From assembly GCA_037445115.1 (NCBI GenBank), contig JBBILC010000100.1, positions 1-20,917 on the forward strand: a stretch of DNA of 20,917 bases. Reading direction: 5' to 3'. The notes beneath the pieces are model-generated. The model was given only the letters and a program-made list of their open reading frames with translations, searched no databases and was not told where the DNA came from. How positions within the stretch are numbered: position 1 is the stretch's first letter; every line of letters begins with the position of its first letter. Below are positions 7,068-14,618 of this stretch, piece after piece. This DNA is from Trichothermofontia sp037445115. GTDB lineage: Bacteria > Cyanobacteriota > Cyanobacteriia > B231. A program made the translations under genes and the position numbers.

Positions 7068-8199
7068 ATGTCTCAAGACGTAAGGACCCCTCGAAATGCA
7101 TCCGATTTCCCTACCCCCCCGATGCCAACCGCCAACCCTTATGGGCGAGTAGGGGAGGCGGAAGTCACGACGGGGGCAACAACGTCGGAAGGTATTACCG
7201 TTGATGGCTATGCCAACCGTCTCATGGACGATTTATTTGGCGATCTGGAACGCGCCCTAGACGGTAGCCTGCAACTCCCCAACACCCCCCTATCGCAGGC
7301 TGAGGTTGTTTCCCTAAAACGGCTTTCCCTGGCAGAACTCTCCCTACCACCGGTTGTTCCCCCAGCCCAGGACTGGCCCTTGGCCGCGCCCACGTCCCCG
7401 GTGAAGGTGTCCCGATCCCCCGAATCGGCTAACCAGCCGCGCTCCCAGCGGCGTGGACGGTGGCGCTATCGTTTACTGTTGGCGTTCGGGGTCATCTCGC
7501 TGGTCACAGCGGGGGTGGTTGGCAGCCGACGACCCGAAATCTGGCAGCCCGGAACCTGGCCATTCGTGCGATCGTGGCTGCCGTCTGCGCTTTCGCCTGT
7601 ACCCGCACCCGTTGCCGAACCCACGCCAATAGTGAATCCCGATGCTGAGTTTAGCCGCTATCTCCAGCGGGCTTTAGCCATGATTGAGGCGCACCCCACC
7701 AATGGGATGGCTACCCCCGTGCCGACCATTCCCAACAGCATCAATCTCCTGCCTTCTCTGGTACCACCCTTAGTCCCCCCGCCTACCCTTGAGGCTAACC
7801 CGCCCGCTCCCGATCGCCGCTATGTACCGATCTACCCCACCTCCCAACTGCCCACGGCCTCTGCCCCTGCGGGCGTCCCCTTACCGGCCCGCTGCCCCCA
7901 CTGTCCCCCAATCAGTTTCCCTGCCCGCCCAGCCTTCCGCGTTGCCTGCGCCGGTCACAGCCCCAATGGCTAGCCCATCTGCACCCGTGGCCAGTAGCGC
8001 TAAATATACATTGGTCGGGGTACTGGAGTTGGGCGATCGCTCCACGGCTCTTTTTGAATCCAATGGGGTAGCTCGGCGCATTAACATGGGAGAAAGCATT
8101 GGTACGAGTGGCTGGTCGTTGGTGGAAGTCAATAACCAGGAGGCCATTATTCGCCGTAATGGTGAGGTGAGATCGATCTATGTTGGGCAAGCGTTCTAA
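7068..8199 (+). pseudogene. Frameshifted membrane protein with PilP/GspC-like C-terminus
   Basis: Two overlapping reading frames together make one sensible protein of about 376 aa. The first frame (ATG 7068) gives a cytoplasmic N-terminus, a basic flank RRGRWRYR, one membrane helix (about residues 134-153, LLLAFGVISLVTAGVVGS) and a Pro-rich linker, then runs out of frame and stops at 7973. The second frame, one base ahead and ending at 8199, continues the Pro/Ala/Ser linker and ends in KYTLVGVLELGDRSTALFES and GESIGTSGWSLVEV...GEVRSIYVGQAF, a short beta-rich module of PilP/GspC (HR domain) type. Omitting one base near the C-runs at 7895-7899 or 7905-7909 joins the frames. In PilP/GspC, such a module binds the secretin N-domain in the periplasm. 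It may be an inactivated gene, a sequencing error in a C-run, or phase-variable. The domain assignment is inference. Confidence 0.7.
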
Positions 8200-8310
8200 T
8201 GGGCTATTACCCGTATCGGTCAACCGAATCAGGGGCAAGGGGCCGCCACTGTTGTCTATCTCAGTGGTCATCGTACTCATGGGGCGGTATTGTAGCGGGC
8301 AGGGCAGACA

Positions 8311-8892
8311 ATGGGTTTATTAGATGATTTCAGTCGCTTCCTCGAAACCCGTCTGGAAGAATTTTTGCGGGCACATCCCCAGTTAGAACTACAGGCGATC
8401 GAAGAACAACTGCGCGAACAGGAGGAAGATACCCTGCGGCTCGTCACCGAGCTGCGGCAACAGGAGCAACGCTTGCAGGAGCAAATTCTGGAAACAGCCC
8501 AGGACATCCAACGCTGGCATATCCGGATTGAGAAGGCAAAACAGAGCCGTCCGGAGCTAGTGGAACCGGCTCAACAGCGGGAAGCCGCTCTCCTCCGTCA
8601 CGGCAATCAACTCTGGGGTCAAATGCAAGGCGCTAAGCAACGCCAGCAACAGGCCCAAGCCCTGCTTCAGCAGATTCAACAGCGCCGCCAAGAAGTAAGA
8701 GCCAAAGCCGCCGAGCTAGAAACAGCCAGAGCAGCGGCTAAGGCCCAGACCGAGGTAAATTGGGCAACGCGGGGGTGGAATGAAGCGTACCCTCAGCGTG
8801 AGGCCAAGCACACTGACCCGCTAGAGGAACAATTCCGTCGCTTAGAGTTAGAAGATGAAATGGCAGCGATGAAGCAACGGATGCGCAATTAA
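8311..8892 (+). CDS. Coiled-coil protein, TIGR04376-like
   Basis: A 193-aa, highly charged helical protein. It starts MGLLDDFSRFLETRLEEFLR, and residues about 25-145 are almost continuous Gln/Glu/Arg/Leu heptads, predicted to be a long coiled coil. The C-terminus (EEQFRRLELEDEMAAMKQRM) is a second short helix. There is no signal peptide or membrane segment. The N-terminal sequence matches my memory of the cyanobacterial family TIGR04376, which has no assigned function; the general form recalls PspA/IM30-like helical proteins, but I see no specific homology. It follows the PilP-like gene by 111 bp in the same direction and its TAA overlaps the stop of the convergent STAS gene (shared TTAA, 8889-8892). 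Confidence 0.8.
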   Translation: MGLLDDFSRFLETRLEEFLRAHPQLELQAIEEQLREQEEDTLRLVTELRQQEQRLQEQILETAQDIQRWHIRIEKAKQSRPELVEPAQQREAALLRHGNQLWGQMQGAKQRQQQAQALLQQIQQRRQEVRAKAAELETARAAAKAQTEVNWATRGWNEAYPQREAKHTDPLEEQFRRLELEDEMAAMKQRMRN

Positions 8893-9230
8893 CTGACCGC
8901 TTCGATCGCTAAAACCTCTTCGAGTCCAGTAATGGATAGAACGACGCGCATGGCCGGATGGACGTTGCGAAGTGTTAGGGAAATGCCTTGCTGCCGCGCA
9001 ACATTAATATTCGTAACCAGGGCCGCTAAGCCGTGGCGATCTAAAAAAGAGGTTTGGCTACAATCCATCACAATTTGTTTGGACGAGGGTCCTTTTTGGA
9101 GGAGCTGTTGACAAACTTGGGTGAATACCGGGACCTCATAATTACTTAATCGACTGGGTAACTGAAGCAGGGGGGTACCGTTCAAGTAGGTTACGGGAAG
9201 GGGGGGGGTCGTCTCGTCTTGAAGCAACAT
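8889..9230 (-). CDS. STAS-domain protein lacking the phospho-Ser
   Basis: A 113-aa protein with one STAS domain, the fold of anti-sigma factor antagonists. Typical features are visible: the central strand IVMDCSQTSFLD, the helix GLAALVTNINVARQQG, then LTLRNVHPAMRVVLSITGLEEVL. In SpoIIAA-type proteins the loop reads DSSGL and the first Ser is phosphorylated by an anti-sigma kinase. Here the loop is D64-R65-H66-G67, with no Ser at that position, so classic phospho-switching is unlikely. Cyanobacteria carry several STAS proteins linked to response regulators and RsbU-type phosphatases; the partner here is unknown. It is convergent with the coiled-coil gene, sharing the 4-bp stop overlap. Confidence 0.85.
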   Translation of the reverse strand: MLLQDETTPPLPVTYLNGTPLLQLPSRLSNYEVPVFTQVCQQLLQKGPSSKQIVMDCSQTSFLDRHGLAALVTNINVARQQGISLTLRNVHPAMRVVLSITGLEEVLAIEAVS

Positions 9231-9671
9231 AAGTTATCTCCTGCCCAATCAGTATTCCAAAGTGACTAACAATGCAATGGACCACGTTCACCAGATGGGT
9301 ACCTCGATTAATGGGGATCGGGACAGTGGAACTGCCCCAACCAGCGAGATTACCTTCGTTATCAGGGCAAGATCTGGATTTTTCGCGGTACTCCGATGGA
9401 TGACGCCCTAGGGCCTAGCCGATCTGTTACCTAGTCTGATTGATGGCATCATGGCAGGTGGGTAGGGAGGAAACCAGGGATAGCCATAACTTTATGAAAA
9501 CGAAACAAAAAGGCCACCTATTGTCCCCATATTGCCGCGATCGGTCGGTATTTGCTTCATGAAAACTACACATTGACTTCATACTGTCGTTACCACTATT
9601 CAATGGGGCCAGACCCGGTTGCGGCAATGACAGGCGATGGCTCGATGAAAATGTTACCCTGGCGCAGGTGT
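9231..9671. other. Gene-poor intergenic region
   Basis: No credible gene is visible. Short frames occur on both strands but lack ribosome binding sites and family signatures. A frame ending at 9432 reads YLRYQGKIWIFRGTPMDDAL and looks protein-like, but a stop interrupts it upstream, so it could be the tail of a decayed gene. The STAS gene promoter should lie just after 9231. The stretch around 9480-9600 is richer in A+T than its surroundings. Confidence 0.35.
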
Positions 9672-9764
9672 TATAGCCATAGTCATTCAGGTTAGGACAA
9701 GGGGCTTAAGCCCCTTGTTGATCACAGCCCTTGCACTGTCCTAATGAGCGTGACTACTGCTATA
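9672..9764 (+). mobile_element. MITE-like element, family A, copy 3 (best preserved)
   Basis: A 93-bp element. The left end TATAGCCATAGTCATTCAGG and the inverted right end TATAGCAGTAGTCACGCTCA form imperfect terminal inverted repeats of about 27 bp, both ending inward in TTAGGAC. The palindrome CAAGGGGCTTAAGCCCCTTG sits at 9698-9717, off centre. The inverted copy at 10456-10543 matches through the left arm, the core and the right terminal repeat. It has no coding capacity. The TA-starting ends would suit IS630/Tc1-type mobilisation, but no such transposase gene is in the window. Confidence 0.7.
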
Positions 9765-9900
9765 CCTTGGCGCAGGCAGATGACTGGGGGTGGAGCAGAG
9801 GGTAGCCAGTTGAAAAACTGCCACAGTGGTGAGTACGCCCCACCCTCGCCAACATACAATAGCCAATGGTGTGAGTAGGTATAAGTAACCAAAGGGTCCT

Positions 9901-10170
9901 ATGTTCAGTCCTGTTGTTGTGCTCTCGACTGCCTCAGCCCAGGCCCCTACTGGCTTGGAAGCCGATCTGATCAAAACACCACTACCCGATGGGGCCTTCT
10001 CGCCGGAAAAGATGAAGTCGCTCTACCGTGAGGATGTACGGGCTGAGTTTTTGCATTTGCAAGCGGAAGCAGACTGTTTACTTCAGCAATTACAGTCACT
10101 TCAACAAGCCAAACGGCAAGCCCAAGGGGCGCTGTCTGCCACGATCGCCCAAACGGTCTCGCTCTGCTAG
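9901..10170 (+). CDS. Hypothetical small protein, 89 aa
   Basis: I do not recognise a named family. The first 35 residues (MFSPVVVLSTASAQAPTGLEA...) are low in structure; the second part, MKSLYREDVRAEFLHLQAEA followed by a Leu/Gln-rich stretch to about residue 78, is a strong amphipathic helix likely to pair as a coiled coil. That second part looks like a conserved cyanobacterial small-protein pattern. An internal ATG at 10012 (MKSLYRED) could be the true start, which would give a 52-aa protein. The gene stands alone between two inverted family A MITE copies. No ribosome binding site is convincing for either start. Confidence 0.5.
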   Translation: MFSPVVVLSTASAQAPTGLEADLIKTPLPDGAFSPEKMKSLYREDVRAEFLHLQAEADCLLQQLQSLQQAKRQAQGALSATIAQTVSLC

Positions 10171-10250
10171 GCCCAAGAATAAGGCGTTAATTTTGGCGAT
10201 CGTCAACTAGTGGTCTATCAAACTTGATTTTGTCGTCGTCTGTCAAGGTT

Positions 10251-10302
10251 GATTGGAGCAATGCTGTTTTGGCGGAGGGATGTCAAAACAGCATTGCCAA
10301 TC
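10251..10302. repeat. Long hairpin, 14-bp perfect stem
   Basis: GCAATGCTGTTTTG (10258-10271) and CAAAACAGCATTGC (10284-10297) are perfect inverse complements around a 12-nt loop. The stem continues with GATTGG (10251-10256) against CCAATC (10297/10298-10302) after a one- to two-base bulge. No T-run follows on either side, so it is not a typical intrinsic terminator. It may be a palindromic repeat or the remnant of a mobile element. The rest of 10171-10456 holds no credible gene. Confidence 0.55.
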
Positions 10303-10455
10303 TTGGCTAACCGCGTCTTGCCCTTGCCAGAACTGCCGGATTGGCACTCCTAGGGCGTTAACCCGGCAAAAGCCGCTAATAGAGGACTGTGTTCATCATC
10401 CAAGCGCTGCTGTGCTCGACTGTAAGGCTAGCTGTTGTGTGTTCGAGGTTGCTGG

Positions 10456-10543
10456 CATAGCGGTAGTCACGCTTATTAGGACATTCCAAAGGCTCTGATT
10501 AAGGGGGCTTAAGCCCCTTGTCCTAACCTGAATGACATGTATA
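10456..10543 (-). mobile_element. MITE-like element, family A, copy 4
   Basis: The reverse complement matches copy 3 (9672-9764): CATGTCATTCAGGTTAGGA, the core palindrome (one arm with a changed base), then GTCCTAATAAGCGTGACTAC and CGCTAT at the far end. It is a few bases shorter than copy 3 near the left tip and in the middle. It lies about 30 bp beyond the pil operon terminator. Confidence 0.65.
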
Positions 10544-10569
10544 GCAGGTGATGGGCTGTAAGACCCCGT

Positions 10570-10600
10570 AAAAAAACATCCCCAGGTGACTGAGGATGTT
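10570..10600 (-). terminator. Intrinsic terminator of the pilMNOQ operon
   Basis: On the minus strand AACATCCTCAG and CTGGGGATGTT form an 11-bp stem (one G-U pair) closed by the 4-nt loop TCAC and followed directly by TTTTT (10574-10570). It lies about 50 bp after the pilQ stop. A smaller stem, CAGAC-TTT-GTCTG (10602-10614), sits just before it. Confidence 0.88.
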
Positions 10601-10649
10601 GCCAGACTTTGTCTGTAAAGGTTAAGTGAGGTGAGGTAGAGGTGACAGG

Positions 10650-13600
10650 CTAACGGACTTGTTGGCTGCGTTGCAGCACTTGCTGGACTTCGCGGCTGGG
10701 GGTGTAGTTGTAGCCAAAGTTGGCACGATCGCTGTCATCCAAAATATTTGGCGTAATCGCAATCACAATTTCACTCCGATCTTTTTGACCCTGACGGCTA
10801 CGGAATAAGGCACCCACAATTGGGAGGTCTCCCAACACCGGCACTTTACTCACCGTTTCCGAGTCTTGCTCGGTAATAATGCCTGCAAGCAGCATCGTTT
10901 GGCCATCCCGTAAGCGAATCAACCCCGACGAGACTTCCCGTGTGGACACTCGAAAGACTTGGAAAGGTCCTTGCGAAGTTTGCACAAATTGGGTTCCAGA
11001 GGGTGTTGCCACATTCGGCGTGACCCGTAAGGAAATAAAGCCGTTATCATCAATCCGCTCAATCGCCAAATTCAAATCAAGGCCAACCGGAGTTAAAACG
11101 TTATTGATGGTCCGGACAGGTTGCCCACCCGCCGGGGCTGGGACGACCTCTTCAATAACATTGGTTACAACTTGATCCCCCAGTTGGATCGTGGCGGTTT
11201 CACCTTCCTGTACCGTGAGTGTTGGGTCGGTGAGGATCTTGGCATTTCCGGTCTCCACGTTGGCATTCAACTGGGCCAAGAATTGCTGTGGATACTGGAA
11301 CACTTGCGGGAGCCGGTAAGCAACCTGGGCCGCCTCACCAATAAAGCTAGGCAGGGCTTGAATGGCCGCCCTAGCCGAAATGGGTGCGCCATTGGGATCA
11401 AAGAGGGGGGCAAATGTGCCACCACCTACCGTCAAATCGGAGAAGAGGCGTGGAATGCCATTGACATCAAAGAATTGGGGAGCACTGAGGGCCGCTTGGA
11501 CTAAATTCCCGGCTGGATTACGGAAGGGTTCAAACGTACCGCCGCCCAGTGTCAGTTCGCTAAAGCGACGCGGGGTCCCATTCTTATCCAGGAAGGCAGC
11601 CACCGCATCACCCGCAAGGCTGAGGATTTCCCCATCCTCATTGATATAGGGTCGGAAGTTGCCACCGCCCAAGGTCAACTCATCAAAGCGGCGGGGTGTC
11701 CCACTGGTATCCAACCACATCTGCTCCTCGGCAACTGCAACGGGGCTGCTATCAGATCCCAGCAGCGGCTTGAATTTACCGCCACCCACCGTGAGTTCAT
11801 TAAACAAGCGGGCTGTGCCAGTCTCATCATAGAAACGGGCGGGGCCAGAACCGGCAGTGATCAGGTTATTGGTATTGTTCCGCAGGGGTTCAAAGCGACC
11901 CCCACCCACGGTGAGTTCACTGTAGGACCGGGGAATACCATTGCGATCGAAGAATAATTGGGGACTACCGGTTGTGGCATTGGCAGGCAATCGTGCCGGA
12001 TCAACAATGTTGGCACCCGGTGTCAGGGGATCACCGCCAGGACCAAAGATTGAACCGGGTTGATTCGGCCTAGCCCGCACAAATTCCCCAGTCACCGGAT
12101 CACGAATTAACTCGGTACCGTTGGGATTATCAAACGGTGTGACACCCGCCAAAGGATTATTAACAATCGGACGACCAAACCGACTGTTGGTCATATCATT
12201 GGCATTGGCTGGGGCCATCTTCCCGAAGCGGGCGACGGCTTGACCATTGTCAACAACAAAGAAGGCATCACCGATACCCGCCGAAAACTGGCTAGAAAAG
12301 CTCTCAGTACTCCGCAAGGTCACATCAATAACCTTGACATTCACAGAAGCTTGCCGTTTCCGCAGGTCCTGCTGCTTCAGAATTGCGGAGGCAATCTGGA
12401 CTTGGCGGCTATCACCAATGACTGTCACTTGATTCAGCCGATCGTCAGCAACGACTGATAACCCGCTTAACAGCAAGGGACCCCTGGATTGCGAGGGATC
12501 GGCTGCCAGTGGCTCAATGGTTTGTTCGGTTTCTTCTCGAACTCGCCGATCAATACCAGTGCCTTCTTCTGTGCGGGTTGTCCTAGTCACGAGTCGTTGG
12601 GTTTCAGCCCCCTGGGCACTCAGTAACCCTGCGGCAACGGCTGCCGTTGCCTGGTTCAAGCGCATCGTCCGGGCGGCAATATCACGGGTGGCCAACGGGA
12701 GCCGCTCCCCCACAAAAATCGTGCGACCCACCCGATTCGCCTGGAAGCCACTGAGTTGGATCACATAGTTAAAGACATCTTGAACGGGTTCATTCTCAAT
12801 ATCCAGCGTAATCGTCCGTTGGGCCGCTGCGGCTGCCGCTTCAGTATTCATCCCTCCCGGACCACCCCCCGGCGAAGCTCCTGATGGCGAATCCGAAAAC
12901 GCCAGGTTCAAACCCGCTGCCCGTGCCAATAGCGCCAACACATCCCGCACGGGGGCTTCCCGCAAGACCAACCGGGGCACCACCTCATTCGTCCCCAGGT
13001 CGATCGTCGTCGGTGTGGCATCAATATTCGACACCGACATATCCCCTAACGGTGGCGCGATCGCGCGGGGCAAAAACGGCGGTGGCACACTCGAGGACGG
13101 CACCGGCGGCGGTCCTCCCGTAATCTCCACCTTCGGATTCGGGATCATCACATCATACTTCGGCGGCGTGGACGGACTTGGGCTGGGGGGCGGCACCACG
13201 GGTCCTGGCGCAACTTCTTGACCGGAAGCCGGGGGCGGACGCAATTGGGCCAACTCCAGCGCGGGGGTTGCCAACTTCAGATCCGGCGGTAAATCCTTCG
13301 TCCCTTGGGCCGGGTCATGCATCCCATTGTCCGCCGCCAGATGGCCCTCACCGGGATTGAGACTCAGCACAATCCGATCGCGATCGCGATTGACCACCTC
13401 ACCCAGAGGCCGCGCCAAGCTACCTTCCACCGTAATCCGCACGCCAGAACCTACCTGGCTGACCGTCACCGCCGCAATACCTGGGACAGGATTACTTTGT
13501 CGAAATTCATTCCCCTTCGGGAGCCGTAGCTGGGTATTGGGAACATCCGCCACCCACTTCTTGCCCTTCGGCACCGCAAACACCTGCGCTGGCTGGTCGG

Positions 13601-13760
13601 CATCACCCGCCGTATTGAGGACCAGTGACAAACCGGCCTCTGTGGGGGTTAGCTCAACCGCCGTTACCTGAGTTGATGCGGCCCAAGCGGGCTGAACCAG
13701 TGTGAATAAAGCCGTCGTCCCGCCCATGAAGGCGAGTGTTAAAGTTGGATGCAGTTTCAC
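10650..13760 (-). CDS. pilQ: Type IV pilus secretin PilQ with tandem-repeat insert
   Basis: The outer-membrane secretin channel through which the pilus passes; 1036 aa from GTG 13760. That start is preferred because GAGGAGAGG lies just upstream (13764-13772) and it gives a standard signal peptide (MKLHPTLTLAFMGGTTALFT... cut after AWA, about residue 27). A TTG at 13796 would add 12 residues. Order: AMIN peptidoglycan-binding domain (about 35-130); Pro-rich linker (about 155-240); secretin N domains (about 258-470; VPRLVLREAPVRDVLALLAR); secretin domain to about 1000, with the hallmark VPVLGDLPIVGALF (973-986). Residues 599-798 are five tandem units of about 40 aa inserted between the first secretin strand region and the FLAQLNANVETGNAKILTDP segment, so the protein is longer than the roughly 700-800 aa I would expect. 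It is the last gene of the pilMNOQ operon. Confidence 0.95.
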   Translation of the reverse strand: MKLHPTLTLAFMGGTTALFTLVQPAWAASTQVTAVELTPTEAGLSLVLNTAGDADQPAQVFAVPKGKKWVADVPNTQLRLPKGNEFRQSNPVPGIAAVTVSQVGSGVRITVEGSLARPLGEVVNRDRDRIVLSLNPGEGHLAADNGMHDPAQGTKDLPPDLKLATPALELAQLRPPPASGQEVAPGPVVPPPSPSPSTPPKYDVMIPNPKVEITGGPPPVPSSSVPPPFLPRAIAPPLGDMSVSNIDATPTTIDLGTNEVVPRLVLREAPVRDVLALLARAAGLNLAFSDSPSGASPGGGPGGMNTEAAAAAAQRTITLDIENEPVQDVFNYVIQLSGFQANRVGRTIFVGERLPLATRDIAARTMRLNQATAAVAAGLLSAQGAETQRLVTRTTRTEEGTGIDRRVREETEQTIEPLAADPSQSRGPLLLSGLSVVADDRLNQVTVIGDSRQVQIASAILKQQDLRKRQASVNVKVIDVTLRSTESFSSQFSAGIGDAFFVVDNGQAVARFGKMAPANANDMTNSRFGRPIVNNPLAGVTPFDNPNGTELIRDPVTGEFVRARPNQPGSIFGPGGDPLTPGANIVDPARLPANATTGSPQLFFDRNGIPRSYSELTVGGGRFEPLRNNTNNLITAGSGPARFYDETGTARLFNELTVGGGKFKPLLGSDSSPVAVAEEQMWLDTSGTPRRFDELTLGGGNFRPYINEDGEILSLAGDAVAAFLDKNGTPRRFSELTLGGGTFEPFRNPAGNLVQAALSAPQFFDVNGIPRLFSDLTVGGGTFAPLFDPNGAPISARAAIQALPSFIGEAAQVAYRLPQVFQYPQQFLAQLNANVETGNAKILTDPTLTVQEGETATIQLGDQVVTNVIEEVVPAPAGGQPVRTINNVLTPVGLDLNLAIERIDDNGFISLRVTPNVATPSGTQFVQTSQGPFQVFRVSTREVSSGLIRLRDGQTMLLAGIITEQDSETVSKVPVLGDLPIVGALFRSRQGQKDRSEIVIAITPNILDDSDRANFGYNYTPSREVQQVLQRSQQVR
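11367..11966 (-). repeat. Five tandem 120-nt repeats inside pilQ
   Basis: Units of 40, 39, 41, 40 and 40 codons run without gaps over exactly 600 nt. Each contains an acidic turn DxxGxPR, then F-x-E/D-L-T, then the invariant GGG-x-F-x-P. Examples are DRNGIPRSYSELTVGGGRF, DKNGTPRRFSELTLGGGTF and DVNGIPRLFSDLTVGGGTF. The second half of each unit is variable. Length changes are whole codons, so the frame is kept. Confidence 0.93.
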
Positions 13761-13871
13761 GGTCCTCTCCTCACTCAATTCGGACAATACTGGCAATTGA
13801 TGCCGCTACAGTTTAACCAAAGAAATTCGATTTAACTACTATCTGGCTCTAGGGCATCATCAATGCCCTCA

Positions 13872-14618
13872 TCACCGGGCTGTGGCTGCCTTTTCCGCTT
13901 CATAGGCTTGAATTTCCTCCGGGGTAAGGGCACGGATGGCTTGCAGCGTAAACGTTGTTTTTAGCGTGGGTTCCTCTGCTGTCGTCGTCAAGATCGGTCG
14001 ATCCGAGGGTACTCCTTGGGGTGTTTCCGCCAGGGAGACTTCCAGTTGGGGAGTCGGGCGATCGGACTCTGCCGCTAGGTCTCGAATCAGCAGCAACGGC
14101 TCCAAGCGTTCAATACTGCGTAGTACCGATTGCGTCGCCCGGAACTTACCCTCCAACTCCACCGTAAAATTTGTCCGCTCCAATTTCCCTTTAACGCCCG
14201 GTCCCAACGTATCATCCTCAACCACCTCCGTTGCCCCAGGGGTGAACTGGTTGATTTTGACCTCCCGCTCTTCCGCGATCTGATTCAAAGTCAGCAGAAT
14301 CGTATCCAGATTCCGGGTTTGGGAAAAGAAATTCGTCACCGTCTCTTGGCGTTGCAGGGCCTTCTCTAAATTCGCCTGCGCTTCCGCCACTGCCGTCTTA
14401 CTGGCCTGCTGTTGCTCCACTTGTTGCTTCTTTCCCTGGACTTCAACCTCTAGCGTCTGAAACTGTTGCCATGCCGGTAGTACTTGTGACGCTAGGACAT
14501 AGAGGCCCCCCCCTAACCCGATCACCGCAATAATCACCCCCCCAATGAAGGGTGTAAAGGTAATGCCAAAAGCAGAAGGGTATTGGGGATCGGTTCCGGT
14601 TTGGATTGCTGTGGTCAT
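13872..14618 (-). CDS. pilO: Type IV pilus inner-membrane protein PilO
   Basis: A 248-aa bitopic protein. It has a short cytoplasmic N-terminus, one membrane helix (about residues 22-46, FIGGVIIAVIGLGGGLYVLA), a periplasmic coiled coil (about 50-95, Gln/Glu/Ala-rich) and a C-terminal alpha/beta domain. PilO pairs with PilN through these parts to form the alignment complex that links the cytoplasmic PilM ring to the secretin. The ATG at 14618 overlaps the pilN TGA (4-bp overlap, ATGA), so the two are translationally coupled. The call rests on architecture and operon position, as PilO sequences are poorly conserved. pilQ follows 111 bp downstream, with no gene between them and no pilP. Confidence 0.9.
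   Translation of the reverse strand: MTTAIQTGTDPQYPSAFGITFTPFIGGVIIAVIGLGGGLYVLASQVLPAWQQFQTLEVEVQGKKQQVEQQQASKTAVAEAQANLEKALQRQETVTNFFSQTRNLDTILLTLNQIAEEREVKINQFTPGATEVVEDDTLGPGVKGKLERTNFTVELEGKFRATQSVLRSIERLEPLLLIRDLAAESDRPTPQLEVSLAETPQGVPSDRPILTTTAEEPTLKTTFTLQAIRALTPEEIQAYEAEKAATAR

Noticed and set aside
9340..9432. Protein-like frame ending YLRYQGKIWIFRGTPMDDAL
   Set aside because: Too short, interrupted upstream by a stop and without a recognised family; could be a relic but not supportable as a gene.
9427..9627. 66-codon minus-strand frame
   Set aside because: No ribosome binding site, no signature, in A+T-rich gene-poor DNA.
10253..10498. 81-codon frame with several Cys residues
   Set aside because: It runs through the long hairpin and into the MITE at 10456-10543; the Cys pattern has no zinc-finger spacing.
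11121..11504. 127-codon plus-strand frame within pilQ
   Set aside because: Antisense shadow of the pilQ repeat region; its own apparent repeats come from the pilQ units.
11367..11966. CRISPR array
   Set aside because: The repeats are regular, but they have a 120-nt period, lie in frame within a secretin gene and have no CRISPR-type short repeats and spacers.
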